From Rhynchonema sp. JSB1_4 (taxonomy: Eukaryota > Nematoda > Chromadorea > Monhysterida > Xyalidae), in assembly GCA_030248065.1 (NCBI GenBank), contig JASAMV010002925.1, forward strand, positions 1 through 64,000: DNA of 64,000 bases, read 5' to 3'. Below are positions 1-13,900 of the stretch, in pieces. A program made the position numbers and the translations under genes. The notes below the pieces were generated by a model. It was not told where the DNA came from and did not search any database. It saw only the letters and a program-made list of their open reading frames with translations. Position 1 is the first letter of the stretch. Each line of letters begins with the position of its first letter.

Positions 1-819
1 ACACACGCAAACAAGTGGTGACAACAGCCGATGATCGCAGTCAAGCACTCACAATCGCACACAACAACGGGTTCGTGAATAGCACAGGTTTACTGCATGC
101 GTTACAAGTAGAATCAGGCTGCATCAACACTGACGAACGCGCAAGTTGCATTCGCCTTGCACTGAGGATTCGAGGGCGTTTTTGGCCGAAATCCGCTTCC
201 GTTGTTCAAAACTTGCTGTGACCCTGGTGTTATATTCACAGCAACAGCAGCCACTTGGCCCCTGCCCACCACCGCAGTGCATCGTTATGTGACATGTTCT
301 ATGTGAGCACGACCGGTGCAGTGTTGATGTCACGACGCAATATGGCCGCACAACAGATCAGCACACCCCGGCCACGACCGCCCATCAGCACCGTGAGTTG
401 TTGTTGATGTTGTCCGGTTTCTGTTGTCTACACCTTCCCACTGACACATTGGACGGATCTGTTAGTTTCTGTCACCACAAAGAACATTCACCAAAGATGG
501 AGTGGGGAACCAAAGTAACGTTCAGAAAAACAGTTTCACCATCTCTTGGCCGGGTAGGGTTCGCTCACCCTATTGCTGACAATGCAATTACAGCTGAATG
601 TGACGCCGACACCAGCGATGTTCAGCAACCACGATCTGCTCGAGAACGCCATCAATCCGACGTTCCGCCTCAAACCACCGCGTGAGCCACATTACTGTCG
701 TCAATCGGTACCCGTATTGCCGGTGTCATCTGCTGGACCGGACACGAAAATGGTACCCAACGTATTTCATTGTTGGTTTGTAGAATTTCGCAATAATTCG
801 TGTAATTAACTGAAACCTG
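1..819. other. Upstream of the cyclin E core; 5' exons not resolved
   Basis: Cyclin E proteins normally carry an N-terminal extension before the cyclin box, so one or more 5' exons should lie here or outside the window. A candidate exon begins after an acceptor-like ttacag near 592 and ends at a gtgagc donor near 683. Its phase does not join the exon at 829 in the frame needed for the cyclin box, so I do not include it. No other supported feature is seen. Confidence 0.4.
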
Positions 820-2464
820 ATGGTGCAGGTGTGGAATCTGATGTGCTGGAAGGACAACATCTACCATTCGTATCGTGATCCGTTGTATTTCGATCGACAT
901 CCACAGATCACGCCCTACATGCGATCGATTTTGGTGCACTGGATGGGTGATGTTCGTGCCATGCAAAAATTCAGCCATGATTTTTTTTATTCGGCAATAA
1001 CGCACGTTTTCACACGCAGGTTTGTGCGCAATACAAAATGCACCGTGAAACATTGTATCTGGCCGTTGACATCTACGACCGTTTCATGTCGACCACCGAG
1101 ATGCCGGTGGGCAGTGTCAATCTGCAGCTCGTCGGTGTTACCGCGCTGCACATCGCTGCCAAACACGAGGTGCTGGAATTTTTGCGACACCTCTTGTATT
1201 TCTGTTCGAATGCGTATTTCCAAGTCCAATTCCCGATTTGCATCTTGATAGCGGAATCTTCAGAGCAAAACGATTTTTTTGCCATTGAAATCTACTCCCG
1301 ACTAACTGATTTCTGAATCTAAAATGGAATGTTTTCGTGCCAAATGCAGGAGATCTACCCACCGAAAGTGTCCGAGCTGGCCGATATCACCGATGGCGCG
1401 TGCGTCGACAAGGACATCAAGGAATTGGAGATCGTCGTTCTCAAGGTGGTCGCTGTTTCAATTTCAAACTATCAATTCTCCGCACGTTTTCTCAACTATT
1501 GATTCCGCAGGTGCTGCAATGGTCGGTGCTGCCAATTACATCAACGCACTGGCTGGCGTTGTATTTGCAAGTGTTCGGCTGCAACAGTGATCAACCACCA
1601 GTGGTAGGTTACCGTGATGTTCATCCAGATTAATGCATCGCGTGCTGGTATGGTAATGTAATGGTAGTGTGTATTTGCAAAGTCGGTTGGAAGTGATTGT
1701 TTGTCCAGTTACAGCCGCACGACTCCAGCAACACGAGCAGCACCTGTCGTCGCATGCTGTTCGCCGATCTGTGCAACAACGCTCAACGCACCACTCATTT
1801 GATCGAATACCCAATGTTCGATCGCACCGTGTTCGCGTCGATATGTCAGGTGAATATGAATTTGGCTGCAAATACGTCATTCCCACTCAATGTAAAACAC
1901 ATCGTGGTGAGTCACATTTGCGGCAATGTACAGCTGCTCGATCTATGCATGCTCGATGCTGGCTGGTTGCATTTCCCGTACGGCGTGCTCGCAGCTGCCG
2001 CGCTCTATCTCATGACCGAAAATCCACATGTGGCATTTAGTTCTTCTGGTGAGTTTGGGGATTACAGCTTATTTTGATCAAACCGAATCACCATAAATTG
2101 CTGAATCAATCGCAGGCTTCGACGCCAGCGACGCCCTGTTGTGCACGTGTGTGTGCTGGATGCGTCCATTCAGCGCGGTGGTGCTCGACATTCGTTCACC
2201 CACAATTGACGTCGATTCAAAATGTCAGCCGCAACACAATGTGCATGTACAGTCGGTGACATTGCAAATGCTGGTTGGTCGGTCTTTGCGTGGCCAACTA
2301 GACTTGAATCCCGTTGTTTGTTCTGTTTATCTCGACCCTCTTTACAGGAGCGCATCCCAGAGAAGTTGTTGCAACTGAATCAACAAGCACAAATCCAACA
2401 CGCCACTGATTACTATCAACAACAACAGCAGTACGGCCACAGCAATGATGTTGGCATGGAGTGA
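820..2464 (+). CDS. CCNE: G1/S-specific cyclin E (5' end incomplete)
   Basis: Cyclin E activates CDK2 at the G1-S transition in the nucleus. Exons are 829-951, 1020-1169, 1350-1445, 1511-1603, 1709-1849, 1934-2048, 2116-2273 and 2348-2464. All phases join and the eight exons give 330 codons plus stop. The cyclin-box signature is visible (YMRSILVHWMGDV, then CAQYKMHRETLYLAVDIYDR). The cyclin E-specific run EIYPPKVSELADITDGAC follows in exon 3. The second cyclin fold has LDLCMLDAGWLHFPYGVLA, which matches the vertebrate CCNE segment with FPYG. The C-terminus is Gln/Asn-rich. An in-frame ATG at 820 could start the protein, but it lies before the acceptor at 828, so missing upstream exons are more likely. 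The donor at 952 (GTTCGT) is unusual, but it is the only one that keeps the frame. Confidence 0.88.
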
Positions 2465-3911
2465 AGCAGTCAATCAATTATGTGCATTATTCATTTGAAT
2501 TATTGATTATTTTTTCTTTTTTCGTTTCTTTTCATTCACCGGTTACACACTGTTGCAGTGACTGTGGTAGAAGTTGTTTGCTGAAATCAACGAAGCTGTC
2601 GATCTCATATTCTCTAAGCTTTTTAATTCTTCATGCTTTTTTGTCCTTGTGTACTCATTGAATCAATTGGGATTTTGTGTCATTCTTTATTTTGTGTTCA
2701 TTTGCGGTGGTGAAATTATAGTCAATCAATTGTATGATACAGGTTTTAACCGATTCTTTACCAATAATTTGTAAAAAATCAATTGCGCGATGTGGCCAAA
2801 TTTATTCGATTCATTTGGTATTCCTTTATATTAGTAGCTCAGCGAAACCACCTGATAACTACTTCAACAATAGTGTGTAATGGTTGATAGCGTCCTGTTG
2901 AGTAGTTGTTAGTTGTTGCGTTTTGGTAGGCATTTGATACATCCAATTATACATTTTAACCCAACTCTTTACACTCCACTTTTATTCAACCGAATGTGAC
3001 GCTCTAGTCGATGTTTTAACCGAATTTCATCTCCGCATGCTGGTACATTGTTTCAACCTGGTCCTTTACGTCTCATGTGTATTTACTCAAACATGGATAA
3101 CAGAACCTTGCTTGTTGTTGGACACTGGTGTATGGTTGGATATTTGCGCAACGTTCGTGTCTTTATTATCATGCGGGATATCCTCCGTTTTCGTGTTTCA
3201 TGCATCAGGAATTTTGTTGCACAGTAAAACTTTAGTGTCATGTGGTTAGCCAATCAAGTCGTAGCTAACAATATCTGTAATATTTTTTGGTAACTGATTC
3301 TTTCTATAAAATACTTCCAATTGCTTCCAACCTTGATTCATTGCGTTGTATATTGTATTCAAAGTTATTCCTTCAATTCAACCAGCACAGTACAAATCAC
3401 CGAAGCTTTCCACTAACTCATGAAATGCGATCCAATACAAGAGTGTAAAATCCGATACAGTAAAGTCCCATATTCCTTGTGTATTTGTCTCATACTTTTT
3501 CACATGAAAGTCTGCCGATCTTAAGAGAGATACCATCTCATGAGACCAAAAACGGACACATCTCGCCCGCTGACCCGCGTGTCGTGTGAGAGCGGCCGTA
3601 AAGTAACGTGCTGGGATGCGTCGTTTTTAGTCACTGAACAACGTGCACAGTAATAATTGGTCTGTAATTTGGGAGATAAACAAACGACTGGTAATAAAAG
3701 TATCGCTAGACAGTTTCAATAGATCCAAGGGCTACTTTGATAACCGCAAAATATCTTGGGCCAATATTACACTGGTCAACTCACAACAGCCCCGAGTGAG
3801 CGCGAGAAATAGCATTATACATGGCATTCGGGGGGCGAGTTGGTTGACGGAAGTGATTTGTCGACTTGAGTTGACCACTGTACTGTTGTCCACTATGTTG
3901 TCACGACACTG
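2465..3911. other. Convergent intergenic region, no gene seen
   Basis: This region lies between the 3' ends of cyclin E (+) and the coiled-coil gene (-). It is AT-rich with only short ORFs that show no family resemblance. It presumably holds the two 3' untranslated regions. Confidence 0.5.
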
Positions 3912-5145
3912 CTAGGGTATGTGTTTGAGCACGTCCTTCTCCTTGACGCCGAACATGGTCGCGTTCCATCCATTGTCCCCCGATCGTCGACGTGTGCCGT
4001 TGGTGTTGTCGCATGTGACTGGTGCCGACAACAATGGACCGTCACCCGAACCCGCCTGTTCGTTCACCACGTACGACAACGTGTGCTGCTGACACGGGTC
4101 GTCCTGCAAAAGGGCGCGATCGGGGATTACGTCTTAAATTCATACTTGATTCCGGCTGATATGAGACTATTCGGATCTGCCTTGATCATGTGACTTTAAA
4201 AAGTTTGAGGGTATTTATGCCACTAAAATCGAACAACGGTACGTTGCTCCTAGACACTGTTAAAACAACTTTTACGCAGGTCGAAATCAACGGCAGGAGT
4301 GAATCTCGAAATGTGCTTGTAAATAAGTGAGCAAGGCCGATCCGATCACCATGTGTGAATAAAAACACACACTTACATACATTGGCATCGACTTTGAGTG
4401 CTGCCAACATATCGCACGCCTTGTTGTATTCGTGTGACGAGACTTGTGCCAATTGAGTCTTCAAATGAGCGATCGATCTATCCTTAGTGTACGAATTCAC
4501 TTGCAGCTTGGTGATCTGCGTGATACATATTTTATCATGTTTATGCCACGTCAAAACCTGCGTGTCAGGTTTTATGCCTGCACTGTCTGACCATGTCGTG
4601 CTGTTTCTGCGTCTGTTCGGTCAATTTCGCTACGCGTGATTCGGCCTGCGTGCATCGATGTTTCAACGTGCTTGTGCGTTTCTGCCACTGCTGCATCAAA
4701 CGTGTCACCTGGTCGGGATGTACGTTCGTCACACGTTCACCGGCTAGAATGATGCGTGTCGCTATCTTACTGCATATTTCATGTTAAAATATTGTGTTGG
4801 CGTGTTATTAACCAGCATCGAAACACATGTCCAACGGGTTGCCGGCCTCTTCAGTCACATTCTGGCGAGCCATGTTGAACACCTGCGTGGTGCATGATGA
4901 GTTCGTGAGTTACGGTTTTCGAGCGAATGTTCACATGACACGATGGCTTATGCCCCCCTTGTTATCATGTCCATTCAGTACATCTGTTTCACAGATGGCA
5001 CTTTATGACACGAATTTGAGTCAAAGCAGCCAACCTGATGCATGAATGACTCCAATTGTTCACATCGTCGTTTCACCGCACCAACAGTAGTTGTGCTGCC
5101 ATTGAACTGCGTCGGTCCCTCGTCGGCAAGCAACTGCATGATGAT
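3912..5145 (-). CDS. Small coiled-coil protein of unknown family
   Basis: I do not recognise the family. Exons on the minus strand are 5145-5035, 4882-4813, 4743-4592, 4515-4381 and 4103-3912. Phases join (0, 1, 0, 0) and give 219 residues if translation begins at the ATG at 5145, which runs directly into the first exon (MIIMQLLADEG). Residues about 70-170 are predicted coiled coil, with repeated Gln/Lys/Leu spacing (VTRLMQQWQKRTSTLKHRC; ESRVAKLTEQTQKQHDM). The C-terminal exon is polar and low in hydrophobic residues, ending VKEKDVLKHIP. There is no signal peptide or membrane segment. It may be the 3' part of a longer protein with more exons upstream. The gene lies head-to-head with the calmodulin-like gene, 700 bp apart. 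Donor GTCAGA of exon 3 is weak. Confidence 0.6.
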
Positions 5146-5849
5146 CATATATTCACAGTCACAGAAATTTGGATTCGATTTGGATTCGTGTTTGTGGTTG
5201 CTGTATTTCAAATGAATGTATTGTTTCCTAATGTACTTGCTGCCCTGTTTGATTGTGACGTGTCAAGCCATTCGTTTGCAAATTTGACGATGACCTAGAT
5301 ATGTATTTTGCGTTTTTTATCCGTCCCCCTTTCCCATGCACGTTGGAAAAAGCTTGGACAGTTGCCTTGAAACGGAGAAAACGCAAATTTGAGATTTCGC
5401 GATGGAAGGCACGGATTAGGTCAGGATTTGACCTAATTATTTGATGAAAAGCGTAGCCCTAAGCCTGAGAAAAAGGGAACTCAATTTTGAGACTGTGCAA
5501 ACTTTTCCGAAAATGCATCCCCCATGCCCCCACCGCACACCCGCTTTTTTGGGCGCCTGGCGTCTTTGCGTGTGTGAAAGCAATAATAATGAAATTTTCA
5601 CCCCTGCTACCATCTTTTTGTGTCACCCTACACGCACAATGACATCGCTCCGCCGTGAAGTGAGGGCTTCTACAAGTATAATTCTTTGTCCAAGTTTATT
5701 GATTCCCTTTGTCCGCGGTTGGGTGGTCATATTTTGTGGGCGCCAATTTGCCACATCACGCAACTTTGAAAGCCAAGACCAAGAAGATGTGAGAAAATGG
5801 CGCTGATAGCAACAGACAGACACCCGACCAACATTGATACAAGTTGACA
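5146..5849. promoter_or_regulatory. Shared upstream region of two divergent genes
   Basis: About 700 bp separate the start of the coiled-coil gene (-) from the first ATG of the calmodulin-like gene (+). A bidirectional promoter here is inferred from layout only; I see no clear TATA box or initiator. Confidence 0.3.
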
Positions 5850-7501
5850 ATGAGCCCAAAATTGACACCGATACAGCAACAGGTGAGTATAAGCGAATTT
5901 TTTCGAGGAAAAAACTTGTAGTGGCATTCATACGTAGATCTCTTGCTTGCTCGCTTTCTTCCGGTGTCTTCAGCACAATGGTTTGTGTCGTGTTTGGTTC
6001 ATACGTTTGCTAGGGTTAAACTATATAGTAAACCTTATTCAATCCGATATGGTTTTGCAGGTCGAAAACTTGAGTGAAGATGAAATCAAGGGTAAGATTA
6101 TTGTCGATTGGTATCCACGCTGAAGTTGAAAGGCGACTTTTTGTTCGGATTACGGGTGCCAACGCACGGGTCAAGCCGCCAAAGCTTTTTGAGCAACATA
6201 CTGTAAATCGTCCAGCGTGACACAGCACAGTGAAGTGTGCAGTGTTCCGTTTGGTTGCCAGTTTCATTCTGCTTTGACGGTCTATCGTCCGCACCAGGAC
6301 ATCATCAGTGTTAGTGCAGCAGATGAAACTACATGGGCTAAAGAACACACTGCCTTTTGCCATGTGTTTTCGCAAACAATGCCTATACGCTTATAATGAA
6401 ACCATCTGGTGCATTCGCACTGACGATAACCCGGTACACCTATGGAAAAGGTCTTTAACTTGCATTGCAACAGAAAAGGTTGCTAAAGAGAATGACATAA
6501 CTCTTCGCACACGCCACGTGTCTGTGGTGAACGAAAAAATGCCAAGTCATATAACCATGCAAAGAGGGTTGACTGTGTGAGACTTTGCAGCGTATCGGTC
6601 TGCATTCACGGTGTTCGACAAGGATGGCGACGGGACGATGTCTACAGCTGAGTTGGGCACCGTGATTCGATCGTTGGGGCAGAACCCGACCGAACAAGAG
6701 TTGCAGGACATGGTCAATGACGCTGATGCTGATGGTGAGTGGGGGAAGGGGCCTTGCTTTCTCTTTGGGGCATTCGTACTGCCCATCAACAGCTTTCATG
6801 ATGCAAGTTCTTTATGCGTTGGCCAACATTTACCGTCCTATGTCTCGAGCCCAGACCCACTTTGCATCTGTCTAATCTTGAGCCTGCTGTTTCAGGCAAC
6901 GGCACGATCGACTTTCAGGAATTCCTGTGTTTGATGGCCAAGAAATGCAGTGAAGGAGACCCCGAAGAGGATATCATGGAAGCGTGGAGGGTTGAGTCCA
7001 TGTTTGAAACAATTTGGTGTGCTTTTATTTTATTATCCCGTTGTATTTTTTGTCAGTGTTTTGACGTGGATGCGAGTGGCATGGTGCCCATCGATGAACT
7101 GAAAACGTTGATGAGCGATTTGGCTGATAGCAAAGGTAATACTATCATCAATTGACAATTGAATCATTTTTTGTTTAACACGCGACCTTCCCCGTGTCAT
7201 CAAGGTGACAAGTTAACCGAGGAGGAAATTGAGGAGATGATGTCGGAAGCAGACGCGAACGGAGATGGACTGATCAATTATGATGGTTTGTCAGTTTCTA
7301 CATCGGGGTTTGCCTTGACTGCGGTCGGTTACCATAGTATTTCGACATTCGATCAAACTTTCTTTCACAGAGTTTCGCACCCTGATGACTTTATCTGACG
7401 AGGACATTGAAAACATCAGAGCCAGAGCCGAGGCGGCAGCCGCAGAGGCAGCCAGAGCCAGAGAAGAGGCTGAAGAGAAAAGAAAACTCTATGGTCTTTG
7501 A
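5850..7501 (+). CDS. Calmodulin-like protein with four EF hands and a charged tail
   Basis: A cytosolic calcium sensor of the calmodulin/troponin C superfamily. Exons are 5850-5882, 6061-6091, 6591-6734, 6896-6990, 7057-7135, 7205-7285 and 7371-7501. Phases join and give 197 residues. All four EF loops are readable: [36 protein letters not shown] and [12 protein letters not shown]. Each has acidic residues at positions 1, 3 or 5 and 12. Loop 3 is weakest (Ser at 5, Val at 8). The calmodulin hallmark [20 protein letters not shown] is nearly intact, while the second half diverges strongly. The protein is about 48 residues longer than calmodulin: an N-terminal extension ([11 protein letters not shown]) and a tail after EF4 rich in Ala, Arg and Glu ([20 protein letters not shown]), which should form a charged helix. 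It is therefore not canonical calmodulin but a divergent paralogue, possibly troponin C-like. Confidence 0.9.
6285..6425. repeat. Copy of a small intronic inverted-repeat element
   Basis: Within the second intron of the calmodulin-like gene, CACCAGGACATCATCAGTG and CATCTGGTGCATTCGCACTG resemble, in opposite orientation, the arms of the element at 14716-14915. The copy is degraded. Confidence 0.4.
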
Positions 7502-7996
7502 CTATCATGCATGTGATCCTCATATTTTGAGCTCTGTGTTTTTTGGCGACTGCTATTTGAATGAAAGTGCCCATAAAGCTGTATCAGCTACATTAATCTC
7601 TCGTGCAATCGTTATTATACTGTATATGTACATACATACACAACGGTTTATCCCAACGGTTTTTCACTGACACAGCGCGCCAGTGCAATAACTTTTTGTC
7701 CTACCCGCATAACAAGAGAATCCGCACCCACTTCGTGCGTATACAGCACACAAAGTATGGCAAGGTGTGTCATGCTGGACTTAGTGCCCTGGCAACCGCA
7801 AATGTGCAGCATTTACTCGGCTTACTATTGATTCTGTTGGCCTGGCTTGACGAAGGTACCTACTGTACATACTTTGTTATTCAAGCCTGTCTGCCTTGTC
7901 ATCCCCATATGATTGTAAAAAACAAGCACGACTCGTTGTGCACTCCGCACTCTAGTTTTGATTTCAGACAAAAGCAGGATTTTTGAGCTGTTAAGA

Positions 7997-10900
7997 ATGC
8001 ATCCGAATTCGACTAATCTTAACGCGAGCTACAAAGACACGAGTATGTCCGATGTGTCAACAATACCGAGGACGGTGAAGCCACCGGCGAAACAAACAGA
8101 CACAAATGGGACAACACTGCGAAACACTCAACAGCTGCGGGGCAAGGTGTCAACCGTGGCGCAGCAGCCATTGTGGTCATATATGAATCAATCGGATGTA
8201 AATTTGGTTTTGTCCGGTTTGTTCATTCCCCAGTTGCGTGTGCAGATGATCTTTGCATGTTCAGACCACCCAACTTGGTTTGCGAGAGTTCGTGTCGAAA
8301 AACATCAAACAACGGGAATGCATCGCCTACGTGCGAGAGAGTCAGGACAAAGGCAACTGCTGGTTAGTGAGTTTGCAGGAAAAAAGTTTTCATCCATTAA
8401 ACTGTCCTAAATTATTTCAAAAATCCCAATTGTTCTGCAGCTGCGGCCGCGACAAACGTTGGCACAAACAGCGTGACCTGCCCATTCCACGACGACGTGA
8501 CTCTACGTCATCAGTGATCGGCAAATGGACGCCCTACACAAACACTAAACGCATCAAATGCAATGCGTATGGGGAATTGATGTTCAGCGGATTCGGCAAT
8601 CGAAGCGTTGGCACTAATCTCAGTTATGCACCGGTGAGCGACTGACATTTGACTGACTGCCAACACAATAATTGACCGGGGTGTCTTTGCAGTATATCCG
8701 CTTGGACACTGAAACATCACCGGAGCACATCTGGAAATTGATGTACGAAATCTGGCAGATGCCGGCGCCCAAAATGGTCGTGTCGGTGACGGGCGGCGCA
8801 CGCAAATTCTACATGACGCGCAAATTGAGGGAAGCGTTCAAACAGGGACTGAGCAATGTGGCCACAACAACTGGTATGATTGTGATTTAATTAACTGATT
8901 GGTTGGTTGATTCATCAATCGATTGATTATGATGTTTCAGATGCGTGGATCATCACCGGCGGCACAGCGACGGGCGTGATGCAGTTTGTGGGCGAAGCGA
9001 TGAAAGACTGTCGACTGTCATCTGAACAGAAGCAGATTGTGTGCATTGGGATTGCCACTTGGGGGGTGGTTGACAATCAACAGGCCCTAGATTGCTCACC
9101 CGGGGTAAGCACGGGCGTGCACGATTCACATTTTATTCTTGAAACATCTGCTTGCAATCTGCTAATCATCTCGCACTGCCTATGCAAGGTTGAGGGCAAT
9201 TTCCCATCGATCTACCATCTGCGCGACTGCCAATTCGGTCATCGAATGCTTGACCATAATCACACACATTTCCTGTTGGCTGATGACGGCACTTTCGGCA
9301 AATACGGTGGTGAGGTTGAACTGAGGGCGAAGTTCCAGGTGCACTTTTGTTGCATTATGACCATGATTTTTGCTTTGGGAAGCGGGATGACCCGAGACTA
9401 TTGTCCTTTTCAGGAGCACGTGCGCAGCAAATGCACCGCGTGTCTGCACGCCAGAGGCGAACATCCCGGATCTTGTGAGTCACGAACTTGTGGTCAAGGT
9501 CTATGGAAAACCCCTTCATCCATAGATCAGTCACTAATAATCCTCCGGAATTTCACAATCATTAGTTTCTGTGTACATTTTTCCGGGTATTTCAAAATTG
9601 TCCAAAACACATTCACAATCGTTCAAACAGCAGTCTACCCAATAATGACGCAGGTGTATCCACGCCGGTGGTGCTAATCGTTTGTGAGGGTGGCGCCAAG
9701 ACAGTGAGCACGGTGATGGAGAGTCTTGAATGCAACACACCGTGTGTCATAATGAAGGGATCGGGCCGCGCTGCTGACGTGCTGGTGCAGGCGTACAAGA
9801 GCTCGAAACCACGACCAAACACGTTAGATTGGTTTAGATGTAGAAAACTGCAGTTGTCGAAATGCAAGGTTTATCGACACCTAATCAAGTCATACTGTGA
9901 GCTGTGTGAAGTTTGAATGCAACGTCTACGAGCATGCTTTTGAACAATGGCTGTGCGGCATTTTGTCGAAGTTACTGATCGACGTTTATCGAAAATTGTA
10001 CTATCCAAACGAACTTTTATGTATTCGCTTCCTGTTAGGTGAACTGTAATTGGCTTATATTCATGTCGTCAACGCACAATATCGTCAACTCTGGTTGCCA
10101 ACTCCCCACCTATGCCATACTGTACTGTATTTCTCACATTCATGCAGGGCTGCTTGAGTTTACAACCACAGTTGACGATTTGCCAAGCCCCGTGATTATA
10201 CACAGTCCTTGCCTTCAAACTTCATACGCCTGTAATGTTTGCAACTGCACACGGTCTTTTCTCTGTCCAGCGATGAGAAATACTACATGTCGCCCGGCTT
10301 CAAACTCGAACTCTACGACGCCGTGTCCAAACAGGGACTTTGTCACAATCCAACACCGAAAGACGTCAACGCTTGTGTGGAGGAGTTGGAGACGTGCATC
10401 AGACATCGACACTTGGTCAGTCGAATGCACTTTGCGTTTGATTATTCGGTTCTAAAATCAAGATGTAGCTGTTTTTAGATCACCATTTACGAGGCTGATG
10501 ACAACAGCAATGAGCTGGATAAGGCCATATTGCGAGCACTGCTCACAGGTTCAATATTCAGTTTTTTTAATTTTTTAATGGTTTATCACAATTTTATAAA
10601 CAACTATTTTTCCTCCACAGCTTATCAGAATGACGTACAGTGTCAGATTGACCTGGCTCTGATCTGGAATCGGGCTGACATTGCGCGAGAGGATATATTC
10701 TCGCTGGACAACAGACCGAGATGGCAGGTGTGACTCGAGTTGAAACATTTGTGTCCAAAACTGAGGCCAAATTTATACATACGTATGTATTTTCCAGAAT
10801 ATCTCCCTGGAGCGCGTGATGCACGATGCATTGCTGGCAGCACGTAACGACTTTGTGCAGCTGTTCATTGATAACGGACTGCAACCGCGTGAGTTCCTCA

Positions 10901-13900
10901 CCGCACAACGACTCAGGGAATTGTACAAAACGTGTTTGGAGGACAACAGCTCAACGATGGCCATCATACATCGACAGATGATTAGGGGACTCGGGGTTGG
11001 TTGGGGTAGACTGACTTCAAATAATCGTCATCAGAACATTCAAGATCGCGGACGATGGACCCGATCTGTCTGGGTCACGTGACCGTTTGCATTTACTGCA
11101 TTTACTGTCATGTATGTCAAAATTTACTCATGCCACTAGTTTTGACCACCGTAAAAATCAGGAGTAAAAATATTGTTTGCGCAGGTGTACGACGAAGTAT
11201 TTTCGAAGAGCAAGGGGACAAAGATTGGAGAGGACGACGCAAAAGTGAAACTGTTGGATCTGATGGGTCGCATTCTCAGTATCATGCTGCACGGAAAGGT
11301 CTGTATCGTTAGTTGGCTGATGGCTGATGTTTCAATCGTCATCTTCTAATATACAATGGACTCTATTTATGATGATATGTATGATAGGGGTCTGTCACTA
11401 CAGGGCAGATTCACTTCACGCTAACGGCAGATAGGGAATCAAACCGTCGTTCAAAACATTCGCCATGAACAGGGTACAATGCACTTTCAGATTCGCTCGC
11501 CCTATGATGACGTGGTGATGATACCGGACGGCGGAGTGCAAACTGCGCTGCATCACGCTGGATTCGTGACACAAACAACTGCGGGCACGCAGACCACTCA
11601 TGCGACAAAACTCAGTCAAAAGGTTGGGCGTATGATACGAATGAAACATCGTGGGATGAGCGCAAGCTAAGTAAAAATGTCAATCTTTCTTATTTTCACA
11701 CAGGGTCAGGCGCTGAAACCGGACGACAGTAAGAGCAATCGAAGTCGACACAACTCAAACGAGTCACACACACGGAGCACCAGGAAAAGTGACTATGAAA
11801 CCGATTATGAGTCGGGTTGGCGTCTTGCGATAAACAAATGTGACCTGGTGCCATACGACAACCCGATTGACTTTTCAACCCTGCAGATGAGTCGGACGCT
11901 TCTGACACCTCATCCATACGTCAGCACAAGATGTTCAGGACGAAACAGGAAAGCAAAATCCTGCGCCCGCCGTCCTTCCAATACGCAGAACGCGAACTGT
12001 TCCTTTGGGCATTGATGTTCAATCGGCAGCCAATTGCATGGATGTTCTGGAACATTGCACCGGATCCGATCGGTTAGACATTCGTTGATTTATTTATTGA
12101 TTTATTTACTCATTTATTTATTGATTATCGTAGGTGGTGCTCTCGTCGCGTCGCATTTGCTGAAGACGCTGGCCGAACATGCCGCTCATCTGGAAGAGAC
12201 GGATCTCAGTTCAGATCTCACCAGTCAAGCAACGTCTGTGTCCATCTACATGAAACCAGTTTCCCATTTGATCAAAACTGGCACCAGTAGTGGCCATTTT
12301 TTTAGTTTCTACGAGAAGCAAGCCAATGGCGTTCTATCCACCTGCTATGACATGAACAAAAACTTCGCGCGAAAACTTCTGGTCCGAAAACTGCCAGCGT
12401 GGGGCGGAGCAACGCTATTTTCATTGGCGGAATCTGCCAACTTGATGGTTGGGCATTTCCCGAAGGAAAGATCTCGTTTGTTGCTATTATTATAGACCAC
12501 AGTTTTCAGGACTTCATGGAGCTGAGCTGCTGTCAAACGCAGTTGAATCAGATTTGGTACGGCGAACTGGCAGACTTCACTCCAGATTGGAAGGTGCAAA
12601 TTGATAACATGTTTTTTTCATATATTTGAATCGAAATTCACAATCCAATCGATGTCACCACAGGTTCTGTTGGTAGCGATTTGTCCGATTCTATTGCCGA
12701 TCATTCGCTTCAAACGCGGCGGTGCGATGGACCCGATCAGTGACGACGACAACATCATGTCAGACAACACCAAACATCTCGCTAATAATTTGATCAAGGA
12801 CACGGGTGAGAAGTTTTCTAATTTTTTTATTTTCACCTGGTTGTTCTGCATCGGTCTTCTAAATCCTCTTGTTTGAATAAAAAGCCAAATTGTCTCAGGT
12901 ATTGTGATCGACGACCCAGCTGTGGGCGAAACGGGTCGAAGTTCGTGGCGCGCGTGCTCAATGAAAGCGATTTACTACTTCTACAACGCACCGATCACAA
13001 AATTCTATGTGTTTGTGGTGCGTCTTCTTTCTGAAGCGTCTGTTATTAGTTCACTAAAAAGGGTAGCATGTCCCTCTCATAATTTCAATTCCCCCCATTT
13101 CGCAGCTGTCGAACGTGATATTCCTCGGTATGTTCACATTCGTGTTGATGAGTCGATTGAACCCGATTTCATTCAATGTCACCAAACCATTCGATGTGCA
13201 TTTCTTCTGCGAAGTACTCATGTGGATTTGGATGTTGTCGTATGCGATGCGCGAAATTCATCAGGTAATACACCAACATGAGGACAAAATGCAAGTTATA
13301 CAAATTCTGAAATTAGTCATTTAATTTATAACAATTGTGTGTCAGGTCTTCACGAGCGACGCACGCACATTTGGTCAGAAGTTAAAAATGTACTTTCGAT
13401 CGTTCTGGAATTACTTGGACATTTTCCTGTTGCTGCTATTAATCAGTGCCGTTGTGTTCCGTTTGCTGAATCAGGTAAAGTTAATATACTTATTATTGTG
13501 TCTGGTTAGCTTTCTTAACATCGATTCACTAAACGTTTTTACTTCAAGAAACTCGACTATTACGCCAAAGTGATCTACGCATTCTGCCTGTTGCTCAACT
13601 ATTTCCGCGTGATGCAAATGTTCTACATCTGGAAACCTGTCGGACCCAAAATCATCATGATACAAAGAATGGTGCGTATGGCATTTCGTATTGTCGTTAT
13701 TGTCCTTGGTGAGCGAAGGATAATTATCGTTCTATTTCAGCTCAAGGACCTGCTGTTCTTCCTGTGCATCCTCAGTCTGTTCATCATCAGTTTCGGAGTG
13801 GCGATGCAGGTAAGCAACATTGAAAATATTCAATGAGCCGATCACCCGCAGCATTTAATGTTTCACGCTCATAATGTCCTGTCATTTAGGCTCTGCTCTA

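Noticed and set aside
592..683. Upstream cyclin E exon
   Set aside because: Splice-like borders exist, but the phase cannot join the exon at 829 in the cyclin frame.
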